Assembly: GCA_016791115.1 (NCBI GenBank)
Contig: JAEUNL010000035.1
Coordinates: 62,001 to 126,000 of the forward strand
Direction: 5' to 3'
Length of the DNA: 64,000 nucleotides
DNA from: Rhodocyclaceae bacterium
GTDB taxonomy: Bacteria; Pseudomonadota; Gammaproteobacteria; Burkholderiales; Rhodocyclaceae
This document shows positions 44,354 through 54,417 of this stretch, in pieces; position 1 is the first letter of the stretch, and the number at the start of each line of letters is the position of its first letter. The translations under genes and the position numbers were made by a program. The notes beneath the pieces are model-generated. The model saw nothing but the letters and a program-made list of their open reading frames with translations, did no database searches and was not told where the DNA came from.

Positions 44354-45203
44354 ATACTGTCCTTCCGAGCGATCGGAACAGATCGGCCGCGTGAGTAAAT
44401 CCCTCGGAATGGCCGGCGAACAGCAGGCCGTCTTCCTTGAGCATGGGAACGAAGCGCGACAGGATCTTGTATTGGGTCGCCTTGTCGAAGTAGATCATCA
44501 CGTTTCGACAGAAGATCGCATCGAGCGAACCCGGGACCGGCCAGTTCGGTTCCAGCAGGTTGATGCGCTGGAACTCGATCAGGCGTGCCAGTTCAGGACG
44601 CACTTTCGCCATCCCTGCCTGTCCGCCCGCTCCCTTGAGGAAGTACCGGGAAAGTCTTTGAGGATCGAGTCGCTCGACACGGTCCAGCGGGTACACACCG
44701 CGGCGGGCCTCGGCAAGGCAGTTCGTGTCGAGATCGCTCGCGATGATGTTCACAGGCGGATTCAGGGTGTCGAACGCTTCGGCCAAGGCGATGGCGATCG
44801 AGTAGGGCTCCTCACCGGTCGAACTTGCGCTGCACCAGATAGTGAGTCGGCGCTTGGACCATTTCTCCCGGATCTGCTTCTTCAGGATGTCGAAATGGTG
44901 TGCTTCACGGAAGAAGGAAGTCAGATTCGTGGTCAGCGCATTGACGAACGCCTCCCATTCCGGGTCGTTGGATCGTTCGAGACGGTTCAGGTACTGCGCG
45001 AAAGTGGCAGCACCGGTCGCCCGCAAACGCCGGGCCAACCGGCTGTACACCATGTCCCGCTTGATAGGCGCAAGGGCAATGCCGGCGTGTTCGTAGATCA
45101 TCTTGCGCACACGTTCGAAATCCGCAGCAGTGAATTCGAACTCGCGCGGCGGAGGCGCGACGCCTGCACCGTGCTGGAACGCCGCCTGGCTCGAAACACT
45201 CAT
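44328..45203 (-). CDS. cheR: Receptor methyltransferase CheR
   Basis: CheR methylates receptors using S-adenosylmethionine. The 291-residue protein has an N-terminal helical domain (DFERVRKMIYEHAGIALAPIKRDMVYSRLARRLR) and the SAM fold with LTTNLTSFFREAHHF, WCSASSTGEEPYSIAI and DAIFCRNVMIYFDKATQ. It is 218 bases after a receptor that carries a CheR-binding C-terminal peptide. Confidence 0.96.
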   Translation of the reverse strand: MSVSSQAAFQHGAGVAPPPREFEFTAADFERVRKMIYEHAGIALAPIKRDMVYSRLARRLRATGAATFAQYLNRLERSNDPEWEAFVNALTTNLTSFFREAHHFDILKKQIREKWSKRRLTIWCSASSTGEEPYSIAIALAEAFDTLNPPVNIIASDLDTNCLAEARRGVYPLDRVERLDPQRLSRYFLKGAGGQAGMAKVRPELARLIEFQRINLLEPNWPVPGSLDAIFCRNVMIYFDKATQYKILSRFVPMLKEDGLLFAGHSEGFTHAADLFRSLGRTVYERADRVR

Positions 45204-45347
45204 GGCCTATCCCCCCATCCAGCCTCGCACGTGAGGTTGGCGATTGGCTCCTGGCCATCACCCGCCGTGCGGGCATCCATCGTGGAGCCACGTTTGCCCT
45301 GACGCCTCATATGTTCCGTTCCGGAGTTTGGTTGTTCTTGTTGCGTT

Positions 45348-45371
45348 CCGGTTTCCGTTTCAGGAAACCGG
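45348..45371 (-). other. Perfect 9-bp stem-loop after receptor gene
   Basis: CCGGTTTCC, loop TGAAAC, GGAAACCGG on the minus strand, about 50 bases after the receptor stop and before cheR. No T-run follows, so it may be an RNA-stabilising or attenuating stem and not a classic terminator. A 61-codon frame over this gap (45200-45385) has no protein-like features. Confidence 0.55.
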
Positions 45372-45421
45372 TTGCTTCCGATCATTCACGCGGTGCTCGA
45401 AGCGCAGACGGCGGCGGGATC

Positions 45422-47737
45422 TCAGAACTCTTCCCACTCCTCTTCCGCTCCGGCCGAAGGCGAGTTCGCAACCTTCTTGACCTTCGGCACCGCGCCTGCG
45501 CGGGCCGGCTTCTCGTTGCGCTTCGGTCCGGCCCCTTGCGACTTCTCGCCCGGCTTTCCGAACGGCGGCCGCGATACATTGCTGGCACGATTCGGCCCGC
45601 GGCGCTCGGCGCCCGACCATGCCTGGACGTCCTCGGCATCGTCCGCGAGACGGAACATGCTGACCGACTGGACCAGGGACGACACTTGTTCCTCGAGGCT
45701 CTCGGACGCCGCCGCGGCCTGTTCCACGAGAGCCGCGTTCTGCTGGGTAACGTCGTCCATCTGCGTGATGGCCTGGTTGACCTGCTCGATGCCAGCACTC
45801 TGTTCCTGCGATGCGGCACTGATCTCGGACATGATGTCGGTCACGCGACGAACCGCCGAAACAATCTCGTCCATCGTCTCGCCTGCCTTGCCGACGAGGC
45901 CCGAACCCGCGTTCACCTTGTCGACCGAATCGGAGATGAGTGCCTTGATTTCCTTGGCCGCCGCAGCACTGCGCTGAGCAAGATTGCGCACCTCGGTTGC
46001 CACGACTGCGAATCCGCGCCCCTGCTCTCCGGCACGCGCAGCCTCGACTGCAGCATTCAGGGCAAGTATATTGGTCTGGAAGGCGATACCGTCGATGACG
46101 CCGATGATGTCGGAAATCTTCTTCGACGATTCAGAGATACCGTTCATGGTGACGACGACCTGACGCACGACGTCGCCGCCCCGCACCGCCACGTCGGAAG
46201 CGCCCGCAGCAAGCTGATTGGCCCGGCTCGCGTTGTCAGCGTTCTGCTTGACGGTGGAGGTCAGTTCTTCCATCGAACTGGCGGTCTCTTCGAGGCTGGA
46301 TGCCTGATTTTCGGTACGCGCCGACAGATCGGCGTTGCCCTGCGCGATCTCCTTCGATGCGGTGCTGATTACTTCGGAAGCATCCTTTACCTGCCCGACC
46401 ACCGTCGCCATGTTCTCGACCAGCGCATTGACACCTTCGCACAGATCGGCGATCGAACCGGACTTGCCCTCCATCGAGATGCGCTGCGCCAGATCGCCTT
46501 CCTGCGCCGCACCGACGACCGCCTGAGTCTGCTCGACGGCGTCCTGCAGTGCCTGCGCGGCGCGTTTCTCCTTCGTAACGTCAAGCGCAATCTTCACCAC
46601 CTTGACCACTCGGCCCATCTCGTCCTTGACGGAGGAATAGACCGCCTGAATCCATACTTCTTCGCCCGATTTCGCGACACGCTTGAATACATCGACGAAC
46701 GACTTGCCGCTCTTCAGTTCGGCCCAGAAATCCGCATAGGCCGAGGTGGCCGAGAAGGTGGGATCGACAAACATTCGATGGTGCTTGCCAACGATCTCGT
46801 CAAGCCGATAGCCGACAACCTGCAGAAAATTGCTGTTGGCGTGCAGAATATTGCCACTCGTATCGAACTCGATATAGGCGAAGGATGCATCGATTGCGTC
46901 GAGCACGCCTTTCATGTTGTGCCGCTCGATCTCGGTCGCAGTGATGTCGTAACGCACACCGAGATACTTCTTCGGTTTGCCGTTTTCGCCCATGATCGGT
47001 GCAATCACGGCATCGACGTAATACGGCGTGCCGTCCTTCGCGCGATTCTTGATCTTGCCGCGGAACATGCGACCGCGCCCGATCGTGCCCCACATCTCCT
47101 TGAACACTTCCTTCGGCATATCCGGGTGGCGCGTGATGTTGTGCGGACGACCGATCAGTTCGTCGCGGCCGAACTTCGAGATCTCGATGTACTTGTCGTT
47201 GACGGTCAGGATATCGCCCCGCAGGTCGGCGTACGACACGATGCTGGTCTCGTTCATGATGTCGCTGCGAACCTTAAGCTCCGCCTCGACCTCAAGGCCC
47301 TTGAGCCTAGATTCCGTGATGTCGCTGGCGATCTCGATCACCTTGCACGCCTTGCCTTCGGCATCGACCACCCCGCAGTAGCTCGCCTGCAGCCAAACCG
47401 TCTTGCCGTCGCGCCCGACGCGCTGATACTGGCCGCTTGCCGTCTCGCCGCGAGCGAGCTTGTCCCAGAAGATGCGGTAGTCCATGCCGGCCCGCTCTTC
47501 GGAGCCGACGAACATGCTGTGGTGCTGTCCCTGGACTTCGCCGAGCGTATAGCCGAACGCCGAAAGGAAATTGTCGTTGGCAGTCAGCAAACGGCCGTCG
47601 ATGCCATATTCGGCAACCGCTTGCGACCTGCCGATCGCCGCAAACTGGTTTCTCAGTAGCGTCAACTCGTCGTTTGCCGGGCCACCCAGGCTATCAACTG
47701 CACCGTCATTGCCGTTCTTGCGTTCCATCGACCCCAC
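45422..47737 (-). CDS. Triple-PAS cytoplasmic chemoreceptor with CheR-docking tail
   Basis: A 771-residue receptor without membrane segments. Three PAS domains follow one another: about residues 35-150 ([20 protein letters not shown]), 160-275 ([20 protein letters not shown]) and 285-400 ([22 protein letters not shown]), the first and third with PAC segments. The signalling domain has [44 protein letters not shown]. The extreme C-terminus EEWEEF fits the xWxxF peptide that tethers CheR/CheB. GTG 47737 is chosen because AAGGAG lies six bases upstream. Aerotaxis-type sensing is plausible. Confidence 0.93.
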   Translation of the reverse strand: MGSMERKNGNDGAVDSLGGPANDELTLLRNQFAAIGRSQAVAEYGIDGRLLTANDNFLSAFGYTLGEVQGQHHSMFVGSEERAGMDYRIFWDKLARGETASGQYQRVGRDGKTVWLQASYCGVVDAEGKACKVIEIASDITESRLKGLEVEAELKVRSDIMNETSIVSYADLRGDILTVNDKYIEISKFGRDELIGRPHNITRHPDMPKEVFKEMWGTIGRGRMFRGKIKNRAKDGTPYYVDAVIAPIMGENGKPKKYLGVRYDITATEIERHNMKGVLDAIDASFAYIEFDTSGNILHANSNFLQVVGYRLDEIVGKHHRMFVDPTFSATSAYADFWAELKSGKSFVDVFKRVAKSGEEVWIQAVYSSVKDEMGRVVKVVKIALDVTKEKRAAQALQDAVEQTQAVVGAAQEGDLAQRISMEGKSGSIADLCEGVNALVENMATVVGQVKDASEVISTASKEIAQGNADLSARTENQASSLEETASSMEELTSTVKQNADNASRANQLAAGASDVAVRGGDVVRQVVVTMNGISESSKKISDIIGVIDGIAFQTNILALNAAVEAARAGEQGRGFAVVATEVRNLAQRSAAAAKEIKALISDSVDKVNAGSGLVGKAGETMDEIVSAVRRVTDIMSEISAASQEQSAGIEQVNQAITQMDDVTQQNAALVEQAAAASESLEEQVSSLVQSVSMFRLADDAEDVQAWSGAERRGPNRASNVSRPPFGKPGEKSQGAGPKRNEKPARAGAVPKVKKVANSPSAGAEEEWEEF

Positions 47738-47849
47738 GATTGACTCCTTCCGTCTCTCTTGATCAGCTTTATCAGCGTTTGATTTCAGCGCTGCACGCCT
47801 GGCGCGTGCGAAGTTATTGTTCCGCCGGCACCCAGTGCCGATTCCATGC

Positions 47850-48362
47850 CTATTGCAGGACCCGTTCGTCCGCGAGCCCCATGTCGCGGCTGAGCATCAA
47901 CCGCTCGATGTCGATCAGAATGAGCATCCGATCTGCCAGCGTGCCTATGCCGGTGATGTAGTCGGTGCCGCTCGTGCCGGAGAATTGCGGCGCCTCCTTG
48001 ATCTGTTCCGATTCCAGGGTGATGACGTCCGAAACGCTGTCCACCACCATGCCGACCACACGTCCCGACACGTTCAGGATGATCACCACGGTGAACTCGT
48101 TGTATTCCACCTTGCCGAGATTGAATTTGATGCGCATGTCCACGATCGGAACGATCACGCCGCGCAGGTTGATCACGCCTTTGATGAAGGCTGGCGTGTT
48201 CGCGATGGTCGTAACGACGTCATAGCCCCGGATCTCCTGGACCTTGAGAATGTCGATCGCGTACTCCTCTACGCCGAGGGCAAACGTGAGGAATTCCTGC
48301 GCGCCGGCCTCTGCCGGAACCGGATCGTTCCGTACGGCCGTTGTAGGGTTCGATTGCAGCAT
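47850..48362 (-). CDS. cheW: Chemotaxis coupling protein CheW
   Basis: CheW links receptors to CheA. The 170-residue protein (ATG 48362, [10 protein letters not shown]) has [51 protein letters not shown], the standard signature. It lies 70 bases after the second cheA and has a sigma-28-type promoter in that gap. Confidence 0.96.
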   Translation of the reverse strand: MLQSNPTTAVRNDPVPAEAGAQEFLTFALGVEEYAIDILKVQEIRGYDVVTTIANTPAFIKGVINLRGVIVPIVDMRIKFNLGKVEYNEFTVVIILNVSGRVVGMVVDSVSDVITLESEQIKEAPQFSGTSGTDYITGIGTLADRMLILIDIERLMLSRDMGLADERVLQ

Positions 48363-48392
48363 CACTGTCTCCGTTTCGGGGTTCCCGAACGC

Positions 48393-48420
48393 TTTACGGT
48401 TCGATTGAGGCGATTCTTTA
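48393..48420 (-). promoter_or_regulatory. Sigma-28 promoter for cheW
   Basis: Minus strand TAAAGAAT, 12 bases, ACCGTAAA, in the cheA-cheW gap, 31 bases before the cheW ATG. It would let cheW and the following genes be expressed apart from cheA. Confidence 0.55.
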
Positions 48421-48432
48421 GGGCGGGTCGCG

Positions 48433-50613
48433 TCAGGCAGCCAATTGCTGCAAACCACGCCGCATGTTGATCAGCGAGGCAGCGTCGAGGATCAGCGCAA
48501 CACGTCCGTCGCCCATGATCGTGGCGCCCGAGATGCCTGGCACGCGACGGAAATTCGCCTCCAGATTCTTGATGACGACCTGGTGCTGTCCGAGCAGCGC
48601 ATCGACGAACAGCGCCGACTTCGCACCGTCCGCTTCCAGCACGACCATGATTCCGCGCTCGAAGTCGTGTTCCGCACCGGCGCAGTTGAACAACTCGTGA
48701 AGCGCCACCACCGGCAGGTATTCGCCGCGCACCTGGATCACTCGCTCGGTGCCGGATATCGTGCGAATCTGGCCGGCCAGCGGCTGCAACGACTCGACGA
48801 CATGGTTGAGCGGCAGGATGTACGTCTCGGAGCCGACGCCGACGGACATACCGTCGAGGATGGCCAGCGTGAGAGGAAGCCGGACCGTGATGCGCGTTCC
48901 GATGCCGGTCATCGATTCGATCTCGACCCGCCCGCCCATCGCGGTGATGTTGCGCTTCACCACATCCATGCCGACCCCGCGACCCGACACTTCGGTCACT
49001 TGGTCAGCGGTCGAGAAGCCCGGCTCGAAGATGAGCTGCCAGACATCCTGATCCGTCATGCTGTCGCTGACCGGCAGGCCCCGCTCTTTGGCCTTGGCGA
49101 GGATCCGATCGCGTCTGAGGCCGCCGCCGTCGTCGCCGACCTCGATGACGATGTTGCCGCTCTGATGGTAGGCCTTCAGCGTGATCGTGCCGGTCGGCGA
49201 TTTGCCGGCATCGAGCCGCGCTTCCGGCAACTCGATGCCATGGTCCAGACTGTTGCGCACCAGGTGCGTGAGCGGATCGGTAATCCGTTCGATCAGCCCC
49301 TTGTCCAGCTCGGTCGACTCGCCGATCATCTTCAGCTCGACCGACTTGCCCAGCTTCTGCGACAGATCGCGGACCACGCGCGGGAAGCGGGTAAAGACGA
49401 CCGATATCGGCATCATGCGGATCGACATGACCGATTCCTGAAGGTCGCGGGTGTTGCGCTCCAGTTGAGCCAGGCCATTGAGCAATCGCTCGAAAATGAC
49501 CGGGTCCACCTTTTCCGCCGCCGCCGTCAACATGGCCTGCGTGATGACGAGCTCACCGACGAGATTGATCATCTGGTCGACCTTGTCCACGCTAACCCGG
49601 ATCGAACTGCGATCGCCGGAAGCGGCTGATGCGGACGGCTTGGCGGCGCGAGCGGCAGTCGTGATCGGCGCAACCTTGTCGGCAGCCGGCACGGAATCCG
49701 GCTTGTCGAGCTCGCCGGCAACGGGCGATGCTGCCATGTCGCGTGCCACTGGCGGGACGTCCGTGAAGAAGCCGAAGGACGCATCGGCCGACTCCACTGT
49801 GACAGCCCCCGACGCATCCGCAGGCGTGGTTGGCGGTATGTCGGCCTCGAACAGACCCCAGCTTGTATCGTTCGGAACATCCCTGGGCGATTCGGGTTCG
49901 AAGAATCCGAAGTCGGCCCCCTCGACCGCAGCGACAGCCGGAAGCGCGTCGCCAAACTCGATGCTCCCGCTCACCGCGATGAATTCGAGGATGCTCTTCA
50001 GTTCCACCCGGTCAATCGCGGGATCGACACGCAGGCGCCAGGGCGCATCCGCCGTCGCCTGCCGAGGCTCCAGCAGCGACACCGCTCCGAGGCGGCCGAT
50101 ATCCGCCAGGAGGTTCGCTCGTAGTGCATCGTTCGCCGACAATTCGGATGCCGGCAGGAAGCACACTTCGACGAAGGGGTGCGTTGGCAGTTCAGCTTCA
50201 GGGGCTGCACCCGCACCTTCTAGAGGATGTTCCAGCAACGCCTCCATGCGGCGACACAGCGCCGCGGCAGTCTCCCGGTCTGCAACCGCTTGCCCCTGGT
50301 GAGCGGCAAGGAGGTTCTTCAGAACGTCGCCCGACTCGAGAAACGCATCGACCATATCCTCGGTAAGGCGGATTTCGTTCTTGCGCACCCGATCGAGCAA
50401 GGTCTCCATGACATGGGTGACCTCCGCCAGATCCTGGAACCCGAACGTGCCGGCGCTCCCCTTGATGGAATGCGCGGCGCGGAATATCGCATTCAGATCC
50501 TCGGGATCGGGATCGTGGAGATCGATATCCAGCAACAGTTGTTCGAGGTTACCTAGGTGTTCCTGAGCCTCGTCAAAGAACACTTGGTAGAACTGGCTCA
50601 TGTCGATGCTCAT
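48433..50613 (-). CDS. cheA: Chemotaxis histidine kinase CheA (with P2-like domain)
   Basis: A 726-residue CheA. P1 HPt with His48 ([14 protein letters not shown]); a P2-like CheY-docking domain about residues 140-235 ([42 protein letters not shown]); an acidic linker with two FGFFEP/FGFFTD-like elements; P3 ([24 protein letters not shown]); P4 ([31 protein letters not shown]); P5 CheW-like. It differs from the other CheA mainly by having P2. It follows a cheY by 36 bases. Confidence 0.95.
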   Translation of the reverse strand: MSIDMSQFYQVFFDEAQEHLGNLEQLLLDIDLHDPDPEDLNAIFRAAHSIKGSAGTFGFQDLAEVTHVMETLLDRVRKNEIRLTEDMVDAFLESGDVLKNLLAAHQGQAVADRETAAALCRRMEALLEHPLEGAGAAPEAELPTHPFVEVCFLPASELSANDALRANLLADIGRLGAVSLLEPRQATADAPWRLRVDPAIDRVELKSILEFIAVSGSIEFGDALPAVAAVEGADFGFFEPESPRDVPNDTSWGLFEADIPPTTPADASGAVTVESADASFGFFTDVPPVARDMAASPVAGELDKPDSVPAADKVAPITTAARAAKPSASAASGDRSSIRVSVDKVDQMINLVGELVITQAMLTAAAEKVDPVIFERLLNGLAQLERNTRDLQESVMSIRMMPISVVFTRFPRVVRDLSQKLGKSVELKMIGESTELDKGLIERITDPLTHLVRNSLDHGIELPEARLDAGKSPTGTITLKAYHQSGNIVIEVGDDGGGLRRDRILAKAKERGLPVSDSMTDQDVWQLIFEPGFSTADQVTEVSGRGVGMDVVKRNITAMGGRVEIESMTGIGTRITVRLPLTLAILDGMSVGVGSETYILPLNHVVESLQPLAGQIRTISGTERVIQVRGEYLPVVALHELFNCAGAEHDFERGIMVVLEADGAKSALFVDALLGQHQVVIKNLEANFRRVPGISGATIMGDGRVALILDAASLINMRRGLQQLAA

Positions 50614-50649
50614 GCACCCTGCTCCCAGGCACGCCGCAAGCGGCGCCGA

Positions 50650-51015
50650 TTAACCGATGACCTTCTTGACGACTTCAATCAGCTTTTGCGGATCGAAGGG
50701 CTTCACCAGCCAACCGGTAGCGCCGGCAGCGCGCCCTTGCGCCTTCATGGCGTCCGACGACTCCGTGGTAAGCATCAGGATGGGCACCGACTTGTACTGT
50801 GTCATGCCTCGCAGGGACTTGATGAGCGTCAGCCCGTCCATGCGCGGCATGTTCTGATCGGTGAGCACGAGGTTCACCGTCTTGTTGCGGGCCTTGTCGA
50901 GGCCATCGACGCCGTCAACGGCTTCGATGACCGAGTAGCCCGAACTCTTCAGGGTGAACGACACCATCTGGCGAATCGACGCCGAATCATCAATTGCAAG
51001 AACGGTCTTTTCCAT
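50650..51015 (-). CDS. cheY: CheY-like response regulator
   Basis: A 121-residue lone receiver with Asp9/Asp10, phosphorylation site Asp53 (LVLTDQNMPRMDGLTL), MLTTESSD and WLVKPF. It is of the type found next to CheA in motAB-che clusters and differs clearly from the CheY at 37293, so it may act as a phosphate sink or report to CheA and not to the motor. Confidence 0.93.
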   Translation of the reverse strand: MEKTVLAIDDSASIRQMVSFTLKSSGYSVIEAVDGVDGLDKARNKTVNLVLTDQNMPRMDGLTLIKSLRGMTQYKSVPILMLTTESSDAMKAQGRAAGATGWLVKPFDPQKLIEVVKKVIG

Positions 51016-51029
51016 AATTTTCCAGCCAG

Positions 51030-52241
51030 TTAGAACAACTCGATATCCCCGTGCGACAGCGCATGCTGAGCAACGGGATTGTGCTTGCCCGACACTTCAT
51101 GGGTGTCGAGATGTTCGCCGAGGCGAACCAACTCATCGCGGACTCTGTGGATCGCCGCAGGATCGTCGGGATTCATCTCGAGCACCTTCCTGAGACCCTC
51201 AATTGCCTGTGCCGAGCCACGCAGCGCCTCGACGCGCCTGCCGACATGGTTGATCAGCTGGGACACGAGATCCTGGAACTGCAAGGCAGTCACCGCGCGA
51301 TTGACCTCGCTATCGACCTTGCCGGCCGATTGCCCGAGCTGGGCGATCGCAAGAGAACGGTCATTGCTGATCTGCTGTACGCGACCGACGACCTCCTCGA
51401 CGCGCTGCTTCGACTCGAGGGCGAAGGTCATGTCCTGGGAGGCCATGCGCTGTATCGCATCCTCGGTCTCCTTGACGACGTCGCCCATCCCGGACATCAC
51501 TCTGGATATCTCGTCGCTGAACTGCGCGGTGCGCGTGGAGAGATCCCGCACCTCGTCCGCAACCACCGCAAATCCGCGGCCCGCCTCTCCGGCGCGTGCT
51601 GCCTCGATCGCAGCGTTCAGCGCCAGCAGGTTGGTCTGCTTGGCGATACTTCCGATCTCCGACAGGATTCGCTCGACTTCATGCGTCCGGCGTGCGATTC
51701 CATCGGTGAGTTCGACCAGCTCCATGCCGACCTTACTGTTGGCCACGATGGTGTCGACGATGCGCTGCATGGTGTCCGATGTTTCATCGATGAACTGATC
51801 GAACTGATTCGAGCCGCCCGTGTTGACCGAAGCGTCCGTCAGGGAGAGAGCAAGGCGCTGCTGGTCGGCGACGTTCGCATGCATGCCATGGAAGCTCTCC
51901 GTCAGCTCTGCGATTGCATCACCGAGGATCTTCTGCATGCGCCCGTTCTCATCGTCGATCATCCGCGACTGGTCGACGAATCGGACAGAACATTCCCCAA
52001 GAAGCTCTAGCAACGCGTCGACTGAACTGCGGTCGATCACTTGCTGACTCTTGGTGCCGGATGCCGCCTCACCCGTATTCTGGCTCAACAACAACCATGA
52101 CCATACGATCGACGTCAGCAGCGCCGTGGCCGCGACCCAACCAGGCGCAGCGCCTTCAGGTTGAAGCGCAACGACGCTGCCGGCCGCTGCTGCCGTGACA
52201 CACAATCCTGCCAACACCCGACCGATTGCTACGCGATTCAT
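51030..52241 (-). CDS. Short chemoreceptor-like protein
   Basis: A 403-residue methyl-accepting-type protein. Two closely spaced N-terminal membrane helices ([20 protein letters not shown] and [21 protein letters not shown]) leave almost no periplasmic domain. The signalling tip [44 protein letters not shown] is intact, but the coiled coil is short and ends in a non-receptor tail ([24 protein letters not shown], a segment reminiscent of CheZ-type DFQDLxxQ helices). The FQDLVSQ motif hints at a phospho-CheY link; that is speculative. Confidence 0.87.
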   Translation of the reverse strand: MNRVAIGRVLAGLCVTAAAAGSVVALQPEGAAPGWVAATALLTSIVWSWLLLSQNTGEAASGTKSQQVIDRSSVDALLELLGECSVRFVDQSRMIDDENGRMQKILGDAIAELTESFHGMHANVADQQRLALSLTDASVNTGGSNQFDQFIDETSDTMQRIVDTIVANSKVGMELVELTDGIARRTHEVERILSEIGSIAKQTNLLALNAAIEAARAGEAGRGFAVVADEVRDLSTRTAQFSDEISRVMSGMGDVVKETEDAIQRMASQDMTFALESKQRVEEVVGRVQQISNDRSLAIAQLGQSAGKVDSEVNRAVTALQFQDLVSQLINHVGRRVEALRGSAQAIEGLRKVLEMNPDDPAAIHRVRDELVRLGEHLDTHEVSGKHNPVAQHALSHGDIELF

Positions 52242-52312
52242 TCGAGTTCCCGCATTGTGGTTTTCCGGACGCCCGGCGCCCTGTCAGGCAGGACGATCCG
52301 ATTTCATTCTCA

Positions 52313-52339
52313 TTTACGGATTCGCTTCGCCAAACTTTA
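52313..52339 (-). promoter_or_regulatory. Sigma-28 promoter for the short receptor-cheY-cheA genes
   Basis: Minus strand TAAAGTTT, 11 bases, TCCGTAAA: the best match in the window. It overlaps the motB stop and begins 72 bases before the receptor ATG. Confidence 0.75.
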
Positions 52340-53320
52340 CTTTCGCGCTTCGCCAGTCCTGCCAGACACTTCCGGCGCGGCGATCGCCCCTGCATCGAGT
52401 GGCGCATCGGCACCCACGTCCAGGCTGCTGCCGTCCTGCATCAGCGCCTCCTCGGTCCGTTTGTTCATAACGACAATGCTGATCCGTCGATTGACGGGAT
52501 TCGTGGGATCACTCTTGTCAAACAGCACACTCGAGGCCAATCCGACGACACGTACCACCTTGCGATCGTCCATGCCGCCGACGATGAGTTCGCGACGCGA
52601 CGCGTTCGCGCGGCTGGCCGAAAGCTCCCAGTTCGAGAATCCCCGGTCGCCGCCGGCATACTGCGTCGCGTCGGTATGCCCGCTCAGGCTCACGCGATTG
52701 TCCACCTGGTTCAGGACACGGCCGATCTCGTGCAGGATGTCGCGCGTATAGGGTTTGAGTTCTGCGGACGCGCTATCGAACATCGGGCGGTTCTTCTCGT
52801 CGACGATCTGTATGCGCAAGCCCTCGCTGGTGATGTCCAGCAGCAGCTGGTTCTTGAACGGCCGCAGCGCCGGGCTGGCCTCGACCAGCGCCTCGATCTG
52901 GCCCTTGAGCTCGGAGAGGCGTGCGCGCTCCATTGCCTCAGCCTCGGCGCGCGCCTGCTTGGCATCCTTGTCAGCCTTGAGCGCCTGAAGGTTGATCGTG
53001 CTCTTCTTGGATTCGACCTCGCCTTGTTTGACCTGGCCGTTGCTACGCGTCAGATCGGTGCCGCCGCCCTGAAGGATGCTGGAACTGTCGCCCGATCCGG
53101 AACCGCCCATGAGCGCGACCTTGAGCGGCGTGTTGAAATAGTCAGCAATCCCCTTGAGGTCACCCTTGGTCGTCGACCCCAGGAGCCACATCAATAGGAA
53201 GAACGCCATCATCGCGGTCACGAAGTCGGCATAGGCGATCTTCCACGCACCGCCATGGTGGCCTCCACCACCTTTCTTGATGCGCTTGACGACGATTGGC
53301 TGCTGGGTATCGTCACTCAC
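52337..53320 (-). CDS. motB: Flagellar stator protein MotB
   Basis: MotB anchors the MotA stator to peptidoglycan. The 327-residue protein has the basic N-terminus VVKRIKKGGGGHHGGAWKIAYADFVTAMMAFFLLMWLLG, with the proton-carrying Asp in YADFVTAMMAFF, and an OmpA-like domain (LSGHTDATQYAGGDRGFSNWELSASRANASRREL, NRRISIVVMNK). It follows motA by 63 bases. Confidence 0.96.
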   Translation of the reverse strand: MSDDTQQPIVVKRIKKGGGGHHGGAWKIAYADFVTAMMAFFLLMWLLGSTTKGDLKGIADYFNTPLKVALMGGSGSGDSSSILQGGGTDLTRSNGQVKQGEVESKKSTINLQALKADKDAKQARAEAEAMERARLSELKGQIEALVEASPALRPFKNQLLLDITSEGLRIQIVDEKNRPMFDSASAELKPYTRDILHEIGRVLNQVDNRVSLSGHTDATQYAGGDRGFSNWELSASRANASRRELIVGGMDDRKVVRVVGLASSVLFDKSDPTNPVNRRISIVVMNKRTEEALMQDGSSLDVGADAPLDAGAIAAPEVSGRTGEARK

Positions 53321-53383
53321 GTTACATCCCCCGGTCGTGGACCGACGCCGGCATCGCAGGGCTCGCCAGATTCGTCGGCGCCA

Positions 53384-54241
53384 TCATTTGCCCTTGCGGC
53401 TCTTGAGGTCTTCCTCGAGCTCGGAGAAGGTCGGGCGTTCGGTCGAGTACAGCACTTTCCGGCCGAACTCGACTGCAACCTGGGGTGCATAGCCGTTCAT
53501 GCTCGCCAGCAGCACGACCTTGATGCACTGATAAATCTTGCTGCCCTCGCCCGCCTTCTGCTCGAGTTGGCCCGCGAGTGGTGCAACGAAACCGTACGAG
53601 ATCAGGATGCCGAGGAAGGTACCGACCAGCGCGCCACCGATCATCTTGCCGAGCACAGCCGGCGGCTGGCCGACCGAGCCCATCACATTGACCACGCCCA
53701 TCACCGCCACGACGATACCGAAGGCGGGAACCGAGTCGGCCACCTTGGAAACCGCGTGCGGTGCGGTCTCGGATTCGTGGTGGTGGGTTTCGATTTCGAT
53801 GTCCATCAGGTTCTCGATCTCGAACGCGTTCAGGTTGCCGCCCACCATCATGCGCAGGTAGTCCGTCATGAACTCGAGCACGTGGTGGTCGGCGATCACG
53901 CTCGGGTACTTCGAGAAGATCGGGCTCCCTTCCGGGTTCTCGATGTCCGATTCGATCGACATCAGGCCTTCCTTGCGCACCTTGCCGAGAATCTCGAACA
54001 GCAGCGCCAGCAGGTCCATGTAGAGCGCCTTGCTGTACTTCGATCCCTTGAAGACCGAAGGCAGATCCTTGAGCGTCGCCTTGACGACCTTGCCGGTATT
54101 GCCGGCGACGAAACCGCCGATCGTCAGGCCGACGATGGCGACATATTCGGTCGGCACCCAGAGCGCGCCGAGACTGCCGTGGATCGCGTAGGTACCGACG
54201 CTGGCCGCGAGGATGACCACGTATCCGATGATGAGCAACAT
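53384..54241 (-). CDS. motA: Flagellar stator protein MotA
   Basis: MotA generates torque. The 285-residue protein has four membrane segments (IIGYVVILAASVGTYAIHG; PTEYVAIVGLTIGGFVAG; SVPAFGIVVAVMGVVNVMG; GALVGTFLGILISYGFVAP) and a cytoplasmic loop with the charged rotor-contact residues (EILGKVRKEGLMSIESDIE). It heads the motA-motB-receptor-cheY-cheA series, with a sigma-28-type promoter 69 bases upstream and a hairpin over its ribosome site. Confidence 0.96.
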   Translation of the reverse strand: MLLIIGYVVILAASVGTYAIHGSLGALWVPTEYVAIVGLTIGGFVAGNTGKVVKATLKDLPSVFKGSKYSKALYMDLLALLFEILGKVRKEGLMSIESDIENPEGSPIFSKYPSVIADHHVLEFMTDYLRMMVGGNLNAFEIENLMDIEIETHHHESETAPHAVSKVADSVPAFGIVVAVMGVVNVMGSVGQPPAVLGKMIGGALVGTFLGILISYGFVAPLAGQLEQKAGEGSKIYQCIKVVLLASMNGYAPQVAVEFGRKVLYSTERPTFSELEEDLKSRKGK

Positions 54242-54243
54242 CG

Positions 54244-54277
54244 CTGACTCCCCAGTCGCGTGCGGGGAGCCAGTCAG
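54244..54277 (-). promoter_or_regulatory. Hairpin masking the motA ribosome site
   Basis: On the minus strand CTGA / CTCCCC pairs with GGGGAG / TCAG (4-base bulge, 10-base loop). GGGGAG is the motA Shine-Dalgarno sequence, six bases before the ATG, so the hairpin would hide it. Pairing is seen directly; regulation is inference. Confidence 0.5.
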
Positions 54278-54309
54278 GCTGCTCTCCGCTTCTTCCTATG
54301 ACCAGGCAG

Positions 54310-54336
54310 ATATCGGCGCAATGCTGTTGGACTTGA
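54310..54336 (-). promoter_or_regulatory. Sigma-28 promoter for the motA operon
   Basis: Minus strand TCAAGTCC, 11 bases, GCCGATAT. Seven of eight -10 bases equal the enteric consensus. Confidence 0.75.
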
Positions 54337-54417
54337 GCGCATAGCGCAGGCGATGGCTCCGCAGCGTGACCCAGGCCCGCATTGCCCGCCAGGCAGCCGG
54401 CCCAGGGCTGAGACAGA

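Noticed and set aside
45200-45385. 61-codon minus-strand frame overlapping the cheR start by four bases
   Set aside because: Composition is random-like, no ribosome site, and it covers a strong stem-loop; coupling could be chance.
45311-47659. 782-codon plus-strand open frame opposite the triple-PAS receptor
   Set aside because: Shadow of the receptor gene; no protein-like features and no ribosome site.
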